From: Picocystis sp. L7
Taxonomy: Eukaryota > Chlorophyta > Picocystophyceae > Picocystales > Picocystaceae
DNA length: 64,000 nucleotides
Reading direction: 5' to 3'
Assembly (NCBI GenBank): GCA_020975725.1
Contig: QXJR01000008.1
Span: 805,721 to 869,720 of the forward strand
Each line of letters starts with the position of its first letter. Position 1 is the stretch's first letter. The notes beneath the pieces were generated by a model. It had not been told where the DNA came from. It ran no database searches and saw only the letters and a list, made by a program, of their open reading frames with translations. This document shows positions 20,556-33,106 of this stretch, one piece after another. The position numbers and the translations under genes were made by a program.

Positions 20556-22187
20556 TTTTCGACGTGACGTATGGTGCACATTGGCACAGCCTCGTGTTCA
20601 TCTTCCGCTGCGTGTTCTGGGGACCCTCGTATAATAAATTGCTGGGCTGTCTGAATTCAGGCACACCCCAACGTTTCTTGGAGTCAATCTTCCGGCACGG
20701 CACACGGGTGGCCACACATGCCCGCGCTATGTGACTGCTTGGATTGGTTTCGCCTTGCACCAAGCGCAGAAGCAAATGCATGTTGCGCTGCAGTTCATCG
20801 TGTCATGCGGTGGTTGCTTGGCCTCGGCGTGAATCGAGAATCCGGCAATCATCTCGTTCCCATACATGAGTCGTGCGTTGTTAGAAGACAGCGTATGCAG
20901 GCCACCAAGCATCCAACAGTTTCTCTCATCAGGATCCAACTCGTCCGGCCGCTTGTGGGGTATCTTTTGCACAGACTGTGAATCGACCGCCCCACTCCTG
21001 GTGGTCGGAATCCTGGAGAATGTGCACGGACCAACGCTCTCTGATTCGCAGCCGGCCTTTGCTTCTTCGCCCTTGCGTTTGGTTACAAACCTGCAAAAAG
21101 CTCCTCAAGCCAGCTGGGATTTTCGCAATGACGAGACAAACTAGCAACGTGCGCATTTTTATCTGTGGAAGACCCTTTTAATGGTGTACTGCAGCTGCAA
21201 GCTCAGGAGGTGATGACAAAGGACCACCAGGCGCAGACGAGGGGGCTCGTAAGTTGTCCGGCCACCCAGCTCTAGTAGGCCGCTGTACAGCACCTCTTGT
21301 TTTCCGGCCTGTGCTGCTTGTGCGCTTGTGCATAGGCGAGGCCGCGCACAGTTTCCACTTTGAAACAGAACCCTTTTCATCTGGTTGCCTTCGCGCTTGT
21401 GATCCGTGTGCTAGGCTCCTCCAAAAGTTTGTGGTGTCTTTTCGAAGTAAGGAGTGCTCGTCGAGCAGCGTTATTTGATCTTGGATACAACTTGTAGCCT
21501 CTTTCCAGCACCAGTGAATGGCCGGGGTTTTTCGGTCGGAATTGGATTTCCAGTGGTCGTGCCTGGGTGGTAGACTGTTTTCTGGCTCTCTTGTGGCTTG
21601 TCTCATACTTGGAAGGTAGGAAGGCAAAGGAGGGTCAGCATGCTCCGGTCGTCTTGCTTCCTACCATGCCTGGATTCTCCAACGAAATAGAAAGGATCTT
21701 CCGGGTGTGAGGTACAAACTGGGGTCGTACGAGAACTTTCTCCACACTTTCGCTTCAAGACTGCTTTGGCAAGGACCACAGATTTCCCATTCATGGGTAG
21801 ATTGGTTGAGACGGGCGTGCTCAGCAGATCGATTTGATAGCTTTTGATGCCCAAGGAGCAACAGCTGCACCACGGACAACCGAAAGTACGCCCAAGAGGC
21901 AAGGAATACGTTGCGCAGAGAAAGACGGCGCCAAATCGATGCAGTTTTTGTAGAGCCTTGATCTGAGGAAGCACCTCCCAACGAAGCTAATCACAAAGGA
22001 TGGGTGCGGGGCAGCGGCACCTACATTGGTTTCAGCGATACGAATCAAGTCTTTGAAGGACGATGGTGGAATGAGACTACAGCAAAACGGCAGGAGGATT
22101 CGGGAGGGCAGACGATCGCGAAGCAGAGACGATGGATTGTTTCAAGTGCAGCAAAGGAGGTGCGCACTACGCATCATGTGCTGGGTC
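20556..22187. other. convergent intergenic region, no gene seen
   Basis: About 1.6 kb between the 3' ends of MED14 and spermidine synthase. It is AT-richer than the flanking genes. Only short shadow frames occur on both strands, and none carries a motif I recognise. A small gene with introns could be missed here. Confidence 0.5.
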
Positions 22188-23652
22188 TCAACTGGTGCCC
22201 TCTGCTAATACCTTTGCTGCAAACGCCGGCAGCACGAAAGCTGCTCGATGCAGCTCAGGGGTGTAGTACCGCAGCGGACCCGAAGATAAATCCATTGGCG
22301 GGGCGGGTTGGCGCGGCTCGTTCGGCTCCAGAGGTTTTCCGTCCCTGCTTTTCGTGCACAACACGAAGCCAATTTGGCCGCTGGGATAGGTGGGAATGGT
22401 GGTATAGGCATACGAGACTGCCCCGCCCTGGAAGATTCCGCGACACATCGATGTCACCTCCTTGATGATATCCAGGTGCAGCCAAATGGACTCCCCTTGC
22501 GTACAAACCACCCCACCGGGACGAATGGCTCGGTGCATGCATTCATAGAAGGGACGTTCAAAGAGCACAGCAGCGGGACCGACCGGATCTGAGGAATCCA
22601 CGATGATGGCATCGTAGTGACCCTCCGGAGCATCCTTCACAAACTGCAGTCCATCGCCGACGTGGACACGAACCCGTGGATCTGAAAATCCCTTTGCCAT
22701 GTGTGGCAGGAACTCTTTGCTAGCTTTGATGACCCCTTCATCGATCTCGGCAATGTCCACTCGCTCCAGACTCGGATGGCGACAGAGCTCGCGTAGGACG
22801 CCACCGTCTCCTCCGCCAACCACCAGCACTCGTTTTGCTGGCGTCTCCAGCGCACAGAGCGGGAGGTTCACAATCATCTCTTGGTAGGAGAATTCGTCAC
22901 GTTCCGTGGATTGGATGACTCCATCCAACACCATGACCCTTCCGAACGACGTGGATTCGAACACCAGGATGTCCTGGAAGCGTTCGTGGGATTCGGTTCA
23001 AGGGCCCGTGCAGAGGGAGCGGGGAACGAGCGTGAGATTGGAGAGGGTCCGAACGAGCGGTTCCAGCGCCATCATCCGTCGCGCATTTCCGCACGTCGTC
23101 GGCAGGGACCCGTTCGTTTCACGGCCAGGCGGCGGGCGGGCCCACCGCATGGCGGCACCGTCAGCGTCGGCCCCGTCGTTCTCCAGGCGCACGAATCGGT
23201 CGTTCCTCACGTGTGTCGTCCTTTCGATCTCGAATGAGAGGTTCCTTTCCCCGGAATCGGTCTTGCTATTCGTGCAGGACTTTACGTGGCTGGTGTGCAC
23301 CTTGTTTTCGTTCGCGAAGGGTCGACCTCCTCGGTCGTTGGGAAGCACGTGTTTGTTCGTCCTTGGTTCTTCTTCGACGGCTTGGGTTTCGCATCGTGTC
23401 TCCGCGTGGATCGTGGATCCTGTCCCATTCGACGTATCCGCACGCGATCGCTGGCGGCGTTGTTGGACGCACCTGATAGGTCGATCTTTCGTGGTAAAGC
23501 ACTTGTTTCACTTGGATCCCTGCGGCCACACCCGGCCACATGTCGGACACTTCGGCGAACCATCCCGTCGGCAGTCCTTGGAGTCCTCTCTTTCCATCCC
23601 CGGGCTTGGCCGCTTTGGCTGCGGCCACGCTCTTGTCCGCTGCACACGCCAT
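22188..23652 (-). CDS. spermidine synthase, two exons
   Basis: Exon 1 is 23652-23473 (60 codons, MACAADKSVAAAKAAKPGDG...) and carries GWFAEVSDMWPG, then QVKQVLYHERSTYQ. Exon 2 is 22973-22188 and starts DILVFESTSFGRVMVLDGV. The product is 321 residues. Key motifs are the decarboxylated-SAM pocket (GGGDGGVLREL, AEIDEGVI), the catalytic aspartate region (IIVDSSDPVGPA) and GGVVCTQGESIWLH. It transfers an aminopropyl group to putrescine to make spermidine. The splice sites are clean (CAG|GTGCGT and CTTCCAG|GAC) and phase 0. The gene is divergent from a polyamine/monoamine-oxidase-like gene. Confidence 0.95.
22974..23472 (-). other. intron of spermidine synthase
   Basis: A 499-bp GT-AG intron in phase 0. 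It joins STYQ to DILVFES, exactly where the family reads HxxSxYQDxLVFxS. Confidence 0.9.
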
Positions 23653-25036
23653 GGGTTCGCGTGCGATGCCCGTCCCTTGCACACCCACGGATCGATCGCG
23701 CGTGTGGACAGCAAAGGTCTCCGAAACCGAAACCCAAGGAAGAGAGAGAGAGAGAGAGAGCGAGACTCACACCCGAAGGGAGAGACAGGAAAGACCGAGG
23801 GAGAGGGACCGGGGTGGGTGGCATAGGGGGAGTCGATGGGAGGGACGGGATGGGTGCAGGTACAGGAACACGTCTTCCGTCCCAAACGGACGAGAAGGGA
23901 CGGTTTCTTGGTCCACGCGATCCATCCACGTGGACCAACCAACCGATCGTCGATCCGAACGGATCCACTCGTCGGAAACGAACCTGAACCCAACCGTCCA
24001 CCTGCGCCGAAGCGGAACAAAACCACGACGAGTGGACGGGGACAAGACAACCGTGGCACACCATCGACGTGAACGGCGGTGGGTCCGTGAAACAAGGGAC
24101 GCCGAGGATACCTCGACCCATCCAATCTTTCGTGCACGAACGTGCCGATCCGTTCCTACCTTCCCTCGCGACGGTTTCCCCGTTCCGTCCCCCCCCACAC
24201 ACCCACACGCATAGACACCCACCCGTCCACCCGCAACGGAAAACGAGACGCCAACCTGGCAACGCCCTCGCGTCATCGGTGGGGCGGGATGCATCCAGCC
24301 ACGCCCGGTGTGGACGGGTGGAGGACGGGATCCATCACGTAAGACGAGAATAGCTTCTCCACGACCACCGGATACGGTCCGTCTCCACCCTTGCAGGACG
24401 ATCGTCCGTTCCACCCTCCCTCGATAGGGGAAGGCGTGGATACGACGCGAGGAACGTGCACGATCGATCGAAAAGACGATCGCCGTTGCGGATGGACCAA
24501 GAGGTGAGCCATCTCCGTCCTCCCTCCACCTCCACGATCCCGTCGTAAAGTCCGATTCGCCGTGAAAAAACGTCTGCGTCCTGACCTGCGCGTTTCCTTG
24601 ATAGCGACGCGATCTTCCCTGGTTGGATCCTACGTGCATGGCCTTAGCCTTCCTCTCGTGCCAGACCGAGGCGCCGCCAGCGAGGATGGAAGGTTCCGTC
24701 TGAAACGCCCCTCCGCCTCCGCCACGTCCTCCGCGTGCGCGGGGTGGATCGGGGATGGTTGGAGGGAGGGATCGCCCGTCCTGGTCGTGTCGTACCCGAA
24801 TCCTCCCCTTTCCTCGTGGGATCTGGTTCCCTTCGAGATGCGGGTCGAACGTCATCGGCCGCAGAGGATGGTGGGGGGATGGAGGAGATCCTCCCCCCCT
24901 CCCCGGTTCCCTTGGAAAAATCTCACGTCATCCTTCCCCCTCCGCCCACGAGTCGCCCCAGTGCTACAATGCCTGCCACACCGATCGGGATCGAGAACAC
25001 AAGCCACCAACGGGATCGATCACAGACGCCGACGCC
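23653..25036. other. shared upstream region of spermidine synthase and the amine oxidase
   Basis: About 1.4 kb between two divergent starts. It contains an AG repeat (about 23741-23762) and many purine/pyrimidine-biased patches. Leader exons or promoters of both genes should be here, and no conserved coding segment was seen. Confidence 0.45.
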
Positions 25037-26428
25037 ATGGGTGCCAAGAACAGCAAAGGGATCGCCGAGACCTACGATGCCGTCGTCGTCGGTTCCGGAC
25101 TGGCAGGACTCGTGGCCGCGAGGAACCTGCAGAGGAAGGGAAAACGGGTCGTGGTGCTCGAAGCACAGGACCAGTTCGGAGGAAGGATGTATGGGAAACA
25201 CGTGGCACCCAAGCAGTTCGTCGATTTCGGTGGACAATGGGTAGGACCTACACAAGACAGGTTCCTTGCGCTGCTCGACGAGTACAACATCGAGAGGTTC
25301 AAGTCACCCATGCATGGCAAGATCGTCCTGATCTTCCAAGGGAAAAGGATGGAGTTCAATGGATTCTTCCAAGGCATCCAGATCGGAGACAAGCCAGACG
25401 TCAGCGACAAGGAATGGGAGGATGCCACCAAAGCGTGGAAACGCTTCGACGAGCTGTCCAAGTCCCTGCCCATGGGATACCCCCAGAAGAACCAGAAGAC
25501 GCTGGAACTCGACTCCATGACCTTCGCCACGTGGATCGAACAGAACACCAAGACGGAGTTCGGTCGTTGGTACTTCGCCTACATGTCTCGCGCGGTGGGG
25601 TTCCTTGGACCCGCGGAGCCTGATGAGGTTTCGCTGTTGCACGTGCTGTGGGGGCATCGGTGCGCCTCCCAGGCAGAGGACCCCGAAGCGGAACTGCTCC
25701 ACGACGGGTGCGGACAGCTCCCCGCAAAGATCGTGGCGGAGTTCCAAAACCCGGTGCGTACAAGCGAGCCAGCCGTGAAGATCCAGCAGGACGACAAGGG
25801 GGTCGTTGTCACCACCACGAAGAAGTCCTACAAAGCCAAGTACTGCGTGGTGGCGATGCCTCCACTGCAAGCTGGGAGGATAGTTTACGACCCGCCCCTG
25901 CCACCAGCACGCTCGCAGCTTACCCAGAGGTATCCGATGGGCACTCTTGCGAAGCTGCTCGTCTCCTACGACACTCCCTTCTGGCGCATGAAGGGACTTG
26001 CTGGAATTGGAATGGGCGACTGCGAATGGACAGAGCTTTTCGCGGACAGCTCCGATCCTAGAAGTGGCAAAGGAGTCATCGCGACTTTTGTGGTTGGGGA
26101 ACGCTACTTGAAATGGAAAAAACTGGATGAGGTTGAGCAGAAGAAGGTCGTCCTGTCAGACCTTGCCCGTTACATCGGAGACGAAGCGCTGACCCCGGAG
26201 ACATTTGACATCGTGGACTGGCCAAGCAACCAGTGGGTTGGAGGTGGCTACGCTGGGTTCATGGCCCCAGGCGTGTGGACCAGTTTTGGCGACGCAATGG
26301 TGGAGCCTTGTGGACACATTTACTGGGCAGGCACCGAATGCGCTGAGCGTTGGGGTGGATTCTTCGACGGTGCTGTCCGTACTGGCGAGGCTGCAGCCAA
26401 GCAAATCCTATCCAACACGGATGCCTAG
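25037..26428 (+). CDS. flavin-containing amine oxidase (MAO/polyamine-oxidase family)
   Basis: A protein of 463 residues from ATG 25037 (ACGCCATGG). The FAD-binding Rossmann motif is VVVGSGLAGLVAARNLQ, followed by VVVLEAQDQFGGRM. The mid-region has FVDFGGQWVGPTQDR and LLHDGCGQLPAKI. The C-terminus closes the flavin site with IYWAGTECAERWGGFFDGAV and RTGEAAAKQIL. The overall length and the GGQWVGPTQ motif are closest to bacterial-type putrescine/monoamine oxidases. The cysteine that binds FAD covalently in animal MAO is absent. The reaction would be oxidative deamination of an amine to aldehyde, ammonia and peroxide. Proximity to spermidine synthase suggests a polyamine substrate, which is an inference. 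Confidence 0.92.
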   Translation: MGAKNSKGIAETYDAVVVGSGLAGLVAARNLQRKGKRVVVLEAQDQFGGRMYGKHVAPKQFVDFGGQWVGPTQDRFLALLDEYNIERFKSPMHGKIVLIFQGKRMEFNGFFQGIQIGDKPDVSDKEWEDATKAWKRFDELSKSLPMGYPQKNQKTLELDSMTFATWIEQNTKTEFGRWYFAYMSRAVGFLGPAEPDEVSLLHVLWGHRCASQAEDPEAELLHDGCGQLPAKIVAEFQNPVRTSEPAVKIQQDDKGVVVTTTKKSYKAKYCVVAMPPLQAGRIVYDPPLPPARSQLTQRYPMGTLAKLLVSYDTPFWRMKGLAGIGMGDCEWTELFADSSDPRSGKGVIATFVVGERYLKWKKLDEVEQKKVVLSDLARYIGDEALTPETFDIVDWPSNQWVGGGYAGFMAPGVWTSFGDAMVEPCGHIYWAGTECAERWGGFFDGAVRTGEAAAKQILSNTDA

Positions 26429-29400
26429 CCTCATGCTCGCCCATTTGCACTGGAACCCGGCACACAACCTGCACGTAATCTATGTACTAAGGACGGATGC
26501 TTGCCAAACGATCATTGCTTCGCTACCACATCGTCCTCATGCTTCGCTTCTATCTCATCCTTTCATTCCTTTCCAATTGCATTGGCATGCATCCTGTTCG
26601 CATGACGCAAACTTGTCAGCGGATCGGTTCGAGTGTCAAAGCATTGGTTCTCCTTCTCGTTGCATGTCAAGTGGGGGGATATGGGGCACCCTCCGCAAGG
26701 CGCCCTTCATTTTACCGCAACCACTCCGAGATACATCACTCACGAACCGTCCGCACTTGTCGGGTTGATCCATAGAACCACCGGCATGATCATCGGTGTG
26801 CCTCGTTCGTGCTCACTTGCGTGAAAGGCCGAAGGGAGAGGGATACGGGAAGGGAGGCCGGAAAGTATATGCGATCCCCCGTGCCTCTTGGGCCACTCAC
26901 TCCATGTGGTCGAGCTGATTTGAGTCAAGGAGGGGGAGAGTGCAATCCGCATCTTTGCTCTAGGTGATGCCCGTTCAAGGCAGCGATGGTTCCGCTGAAA
27001 AGCTTGCCGCTGAGCAAGTACGTTCATTTTCCTATCACAAGAGTCTCTCCACCCACTTTCGGAGCTGTTTTTGGAACGATCCAATGATATTATGGTTGTA
27101 GAGCACGATCTATCGTTTGTTCCCCAACTTGGACCGAATTGCAATAGGTCCACACGTACCTCCCATTCAATTTGGCTCTTTCAAGCGTAAATTCGCTCAG
27201 GCCGAATGCACGAGCCCCATCCAAAACGAGGAGATTGCTCTTTCCGCCACTCCATGGGGCAAGGGGAGGTATGTAATGGGCCACGGTACCACCCTTAATA
27301 TCTATCTTGGACGTGAGATGGCCGCACCTCGCAATTCCTGCACGAATGTGAGATACTAGAGGATGTACGCACCTTGGGGCTATGTGGCACTGCATGGCAC
27401 GTATGGGCCAAGGAAATAGATTGCACGTATGAAACACGCCTCGATTATTTGACCTTGGTTCATGCCTCGTTACCAAGTCAACGTTTCGAGTATATTCTAC
27501 GTAGATCTCAACCTCGTTGGAACCACCAATTTTTCGCTTAGCATACGGACAACCAATCTCAATCGAATAATTAGAAGTCTCCTCAATCTTTCTTATGAAT
27601 TGGGAAGGACGCGAGAAGAGCAAGGTGGTAGCTGCAAAGATGATAGAAGGTGGGGATGTCTGGTCTACCAACCACGTTTAGGACCGTGTCCCTGTACCCA
27701 CAACTCTCGTTGTTCTTTACTTTCCATACCTTTCATTAGCTTTCAACCTTTTTGGTTCACGGGAAAAACAAGTGTATACCATCATGTGCGTCCTTTGACT
27801 CTAGGAAAGGCTCGCAGGACTCTAACACATCCGATGCCCGGTCGTTAGTACTCGGAAGCAAGCATCATCTTTCTTGTTACCTTATCGAAGTCCTCGGGTA
27901 GCATTGGGAGCAATTCCGCATCTTAGCACCACGTAGACTATCTCAAGGGAGCGCGACAGAGCAAGCCCGAGAATCCCAAGCGATCTTGCAAAGACACCGT
28001 AGCATCATGCTTACGTATTTTCTACATGTCAAGAAACTCGAAGGGCTTCCCTCCAACGATTGAAAGGAATGTAAACACGTGATTCCCAAACCGCTTGCAT
28101 CTTCCATTCGAGGGAGTACGAAAATAGGAGTTCGAGAGCCACGTACCCATCTAGCATCAGATCGAAAAGCTTGAGAACATATGCGATATTGCTTTGCACA
28201 CGGCAAACCACCTTAGTATTTTTTGCTTGTTCACGCCTTGTTCGCATCGTCTTTCAAGAATGGCAACGTCTTTCGTATAATGAGGCTTGTCCCCCTTTTA
28301 GGTATCTCTTTCACATTCATGCATGACTTGCTACGTGGTTCTTTTGTCGTGTATGCCGTCAACTTGTGTCTTCTTATACCAATTCGCGAGATCTAGTTTT
28401 TCACCGTTTTCAATGCACCATGGGGTGAAAACTTCTCTACATCCTTGGGCAGAAATAATGTGGACTTCCCAATTCCGTATGCCGGTCCCTCGCTCTTGCC
28501 AAGCAAGGAAGTAAGACTACACAAGGTTCACCGACATTTACCGCTTCTAGTTGCATTGGCAAGAAGCGCTTGCCAGTGATAACTCGTGGTTGCCAAGAAT
28601 TTCAAGCGGTTTGCACGACGTCATGGAAAGGTTTAAAAGTTCATAGTCTTGAAGCGAAAAAATCTTTGTGCCCGAAGTTCAAACATGCATTTACAAATAG
28701 CGGTAGCTAGGGCTTTAAAACAACTCATGACCTCATTGTGTGCATTGCCAATCACGGACTCGAACCTATCAGCAAGTGGTGACGATGCAATCAATCTCCA
28801 AATGCGCCTCATTGAGACTCCTTTCCATGCACCATAATTGGCCAATCGAGTTCGAATAATGCGTATGGGCCTATTGCTATCCTTCCATTTCAAGAGAAGA
28901 TCATCTTAATCATTAAACGCGCAGAAATGTCGACTTCCTCATTCGTACAAATTCTATCCAGTGGAGCTTTCTTCACGGCGTAAACAAAGCCTCTTGAAAA
29001 TAAAGCCACGTTTGTTGTTGAAATTTCCATGCTCATGGCATCCCTCGGCTATTAAACCAAACGATAGCCCCAAACAAGGCGACTTGTAGCAAATGCATTT
29101 TAGAAAGTTCTAAATGTTTCATTGCCTATACCGATGTCTTAAATTTTTAATTACGAACCCATAGATTTGCTTTTGCTTCCAAACGTAGCACCCCTAAGCA
29201 TACTATGCTTAAAATCAAGCGTGTTTCGAAGCAAGCCAATAATTCTAACCTCCGTACAAACCGAAACTTTGTAGACAATGTGAAGCGATAATTCTAATGT
29301 TATGTTGAATGGCACCAAAGGAGACAAAGTAGCCGTTGCTTCTCTTGAGAGAAAATCCAAGCGAACGCGATTTCGAGAAACAATTCGCAATGTACTTCAT

Positions 29401-30223
29401 TGACATCCACCTATACAACCTGCAAATCCGATCCACATTGTGTCGCGATCAAGGTCGCAACAGTTAGCGTCAATAATCATCGATGATACTCCTTTTGCGA
29501 TCGTGATCGCAACAAATCCCTCAACCAAGAGTGAATTTTGGAACCGTGGGAAGGGGACTGGAATAGAAAGAGCCATAAGCTCTTGCAAACAAAAGGACGG
29601 GGTGCTTTGGTGGAGCATCGAAAAGCGAAGTAGGTACAAGCCAAGTCAAATGGACTTTTCCTCCATCCCCGGGATTGTGGATGTCGCCCTGCCAACTGAG
29701 ACCATCACCGGTTTGCGCAACGGCCGTGGATGGCCAAAACTTATCCACAAATTCCCGCTCGCATGGTCGCCGCGAGTTGGACCTGTCTTGCGATACGCTT
29801 GGCATGCCTAACACACTCTTTTTGCCATTTTGCCCTCATGCGCCACGATGCTCCGAATCACCGACGACCTGCACGAAGGCAAGTCCACCTACACCACCGG
29901 TTCACTTCTCGGCTGAACAACTGATCGTTTCAACACTCCTGAACGTTCTTTCCTGGTTCGGTGGTGGAGAAACCCGCGGTGTCAGCCTGAGGATCCCGGC
30001 TGTAGGGGATGGGCCTATGCATCCCCCGTCGTCCGCAGAGGAGGAAGAACCATGCCATCGTGACCTTTGACCCCATTCTTGGATCCTCCACGGGCACCGG
30101 AACGTAGGCGGCCTTGTCCCAACCGTATGAACGAAACGATCGCTCGTTTTTCGACGAGAACACACGCGCGCACCGAAATCGACACCAGGCTGGCATAGTT
30201 TCTCGCAATCAAGGAGCTCGCTC
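26429..30223. other. gene-poor, AT-richer region with only short broken frames
   Basis: Nearly 3.8 kb without a recognisable gene. Base composition falls clearly below that of the housekeeping block, most of all at about 28200-29450. The longest frame, 27090-27671 on the minus strand (193 codons), has no start context or motif I recognise. On the plus strand 28000-29000 gives several longish reads separated by stops, as in a decayed coding element, but I cannot assign a family. Probably old transposon remains. Confidence 0.5.
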
Positions 30224-30940
30224 GTGAGGGAAGCCTCGGCGGAGGAGAAGGACGCCATTTCGCCGCAAAAGTGGGCCGATCGATGGACGAAGAGAGCCAT
30301 CCAACACGGCTTCGCTTCCAGAGCAGCCTACAAGCTGTTCCAAATCCAAGAGGAACATCACGTCGTGCCCTTGGGGGGGAGAGTGCTCGATCTCGGATCG
30401 GCACCTGGAGGATGGATCCAAGCCGCCTGCGCGTTAGTGGGAAGCCCGAGAGACCAACCGCAAGCGAGGATCGTGGGAGTGGACCAGAGGTCGTTCCCAG
30501 CCCCCAAAGCACACTGGGACAGAAGGGTGCAGGTGCTCCACATGAGTGCTGAACAGATCAACCGAGAAGAGATACACAAGGCCCTGCGAATCCTTAACAC
30601 GGAGAATCAACCAACGGAGCAATGGAATCCGCTGCACGTGGTTCTCTCGGACATGGCACCGCCCACCACCGGGATGCGTGATGTGGACGCACAGAAAGCC
30701 ACGGAATTGGCCTTCCTTGCTGCAGATATTGCCCTCGGCTATGAAAGGGAGCCACAGGGTGTGCTACAAACAGGTGGGAACCTGGTCATCAAGATCTACG
30801 ACGGGCAGGATGCCGAGAACCTGCGCAGGCGCGTACGGCCCCACTTCCAACGGACGGTCTGGACCCGACCGGAAACGACTCGGCCCGGATCTAGGGAGAA
30901 GTACCTGGTGGCGCTTCAAAGACTTCTGGGTCAGAATTGA
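30224..30940 (+). CDS. FtsJ/RrmJ-family 2'-O-ribose RNA methyltransferase (5' end unresolved)
   Basis: The conserved frame ends at 30940. The SAM motif is VLDLGSAPGGW, and the K-D-K-E catalytic set is visible as RAAYKL, VLSDMAPPTTG, NLVIKIYDG and SREKYLVAL. Together with KWADRWTKRAIQHGFASRAA and the short length (about 240 residues) this fits the bacterial RrmJ/mitochondrial MRM2 branch, which methylates a uridine in large-subunit rRNA. The frame starts at a GTG (30224) and has no suitable ATG, so a leader exon is missing. A nearby frame at 30127-30198 begins MNETIARFSTRTHARTEI, like a mitochondrial presequence, and may be the first exon, but I found no convincing donor. Confidence 0.85.
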   Translation: MREASAEEKDAISPQKWADRWTKRAIQHGFASRAAYKLFQIQEEHHVVPLGGRVLDLGSAPGGWIQAACALVGSPRDQPQARIVGVDQRSFPAPKAHWDRRVQVLHMSAEQINREEIHKALRILNTENQPTEQWNPLHVVLSDMAPPTTGMRDVDAQKATELAFLAADIALGYEREPQGVLQTGGNLVIKIYDGQDAENLRRRVRPHFQRTVWTRPETTRPGSREKYLVALQRLLGQN

Positions 30941-33106
30941 TGTGCCGACCTTCTAAGTTAACAGTTGTCAAGGTGGGCGAGTGCATAGGTGTTGTGCATG
31001 GAAAGAAATGGAGGCAGAAGGCCGGCGGGCCACCAGAGCCATTTTGAGCAGACGGGAGGTGCGTGGGCTACAGAGCAGAAGCAATCCAGCTGTCGATCTA
31101 AACTGCAGGGATGGGAAGGTGTATTCTTGAGTGGCTTTGACTGGACCTGACAGATCTGGGTAAATTGCTCGCCAGTCCCACCAAATCTTTTGCAGATTTA
31201 AACGCCATTCATTTCACTGTTTGAAACACGAGCCTCCTGTACTGGTCCATCACAGATGCAGGTTTGCATAGAATTGCTTGTGCAGAGAATGCTCCAGGAT
31301 ATTCGTACATATGTTGCACCTTCCTACATAGAAGCTTTGTGTGGTACCCACGCACTCTTTCGAGAACAGGAAGCTGCGTCCCGATGTAGCGATCACGAAG
31401 CAAGGATGTTTTTCAACAGCGCCCCACCATTTGGAAAGGAAGACGGGCGGTGTGTTGGTGTCTTGGTATGTATCCCATGTAATCCATACCAAACAACTGC
31501 TATTCATGCTGGAAAGCTTGCACGTTCTGGCTATGCACATAGTTTGCTCCTTATGAGCATGAAGTCTCCTTAAGTTCGACCCCATTTCGTAGGCTGAAAT
31601 GCGGCATTGGGCACAGCGCCAGCTCTATCTGAATGGGCCAACACTCCAGGTTGCGCTGGATGGGGTCCCACCAAAACACGGCTTTGCCCAAGACGTTTTG
31701 TGGGACCTGCACGCAAAAGGCAGGTGATTCCCCACCCCTCAAACGTTGCTTCTCAATAGAATGTAGCAGAGAAACCGCATTTTTGTAGATATCAAGGATG
31801 AGTTGGTACAATGAGCGTGGAATGCCTCCCTGCCCAGGTTCATTGGTTGGTACCAAGACAGGTTATTCTCCTTGGCGGGGGCTGCACATAAAAGATGGTG
31901 CCTGAAATAGGGCCAGTGTTTCGAATGGCGTTGGATAGTCAGCAGCAATTGCTGTGGTATCGTAAGTTGCCAACCTGCAGCGATTTTGGAAAACTTTGGA
32001 ACTGAACGGTATTGGGCGGATTTCTGTCCAGATCCTGAAGCACTACCTTGGTATGATGTCGTTTCAAGGCCAACAACAGATTCTTCTGCTGCATTTGCTT
32101 CGCCCAAAACTATGATACCTGCTCTTCGTTTACCGAGGGGTTCCGGTAAGCTGTGCGTGGCTCTGTGCACAGATACCACCACCCAGGGCACATGGCCGAA
32201 CATCTGTTTTCCACAAAGGATATCCAAGGACCAAAGTTTTGCGCATCGTGCTGTGCAACGGCTTCGAAGCAACTTTTTAATCTTGAGGTGCTGGGCAATC
32301 CTCACCCTCGGTCTGCACGGCTGGAAGCAGGAAATAAGTTTGTACTTTTGGAGCCAAATTCGCCAATCCACCTGCTTGTTCATACCAAGGCATTTGAAAG
32401 GAAGCACCGAATATTCTTTTCGAACACATAACCTTGTTCAAGGCATGCGATTTGGTGTCCGCTACCTATGCAGGAACTAAAGCGTTGGTCTGCCCACTTT
32501 CTCCTCCCTCCTGCAATGCTTCCTTTCCGCCCGTATCCTCATGAGATTCTTTCGAATCACAAGTCTGTTTCCTGTCAGCACTTTCAGATGTACAGCATTG
32601 CTTGACAAGGTCGTTGAGGGATTGACCTAGACCTTCCACCATTCCACCATCTCAGCGTTCGAGCATCCCATCCTACCATACACAGTATATCAAAATGTTC
32701 ACATAACAAGCGCACACATGTCCTGAACCTCTCCACTTGATCCACATCTGGACGCGCAAGCCCTTGATATAGTGCATGCGCCAACGTTAGTAACGTGTGT
32801 CCAGGATCTACAACAAAATGCTAATCCTCTTTCTATATCTATGCTATGTATTTAATATGTTCGCATTATGCTTCTTTAGCTCATTAGGGTTGCATGCTTG
32901 GAGCATGAGAGCACGGAAGGATAAAACGTGCAGCTTTAAAGGTCAACCCTCGTGTATTCGGTTAGAAGGGAAAACTTGCACGACGCGTTGAAACAAAATG
33001 GATGGATCGCTACGGATGTGACGAATTTTTTAAGTAGGGGCATTGATCAGGCATCATGCAACATATATGGATACATGCAAATCAAGGATAGAAGAGCTAG
33101 AAGGTC
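30941..33106. other. intergenic, no convincing gene
   Basis: About 2.2 kb between FtsJ and the ABC transporter 3' end. The longest frame is 31739-32407 on the minus strand (222 codons). It has no domain I can name with confidence, and its composition suggests a decayed retroelement. The rest holds only short frames. Confidence 0.45.

Noticed and set aside
28740-28770. Possible tRNA T-loop (GGTTCGAGTCC on the minus strand)
   Set aside because: The five bases on each side do not pair into a T stem, and no cloverleaf fits.
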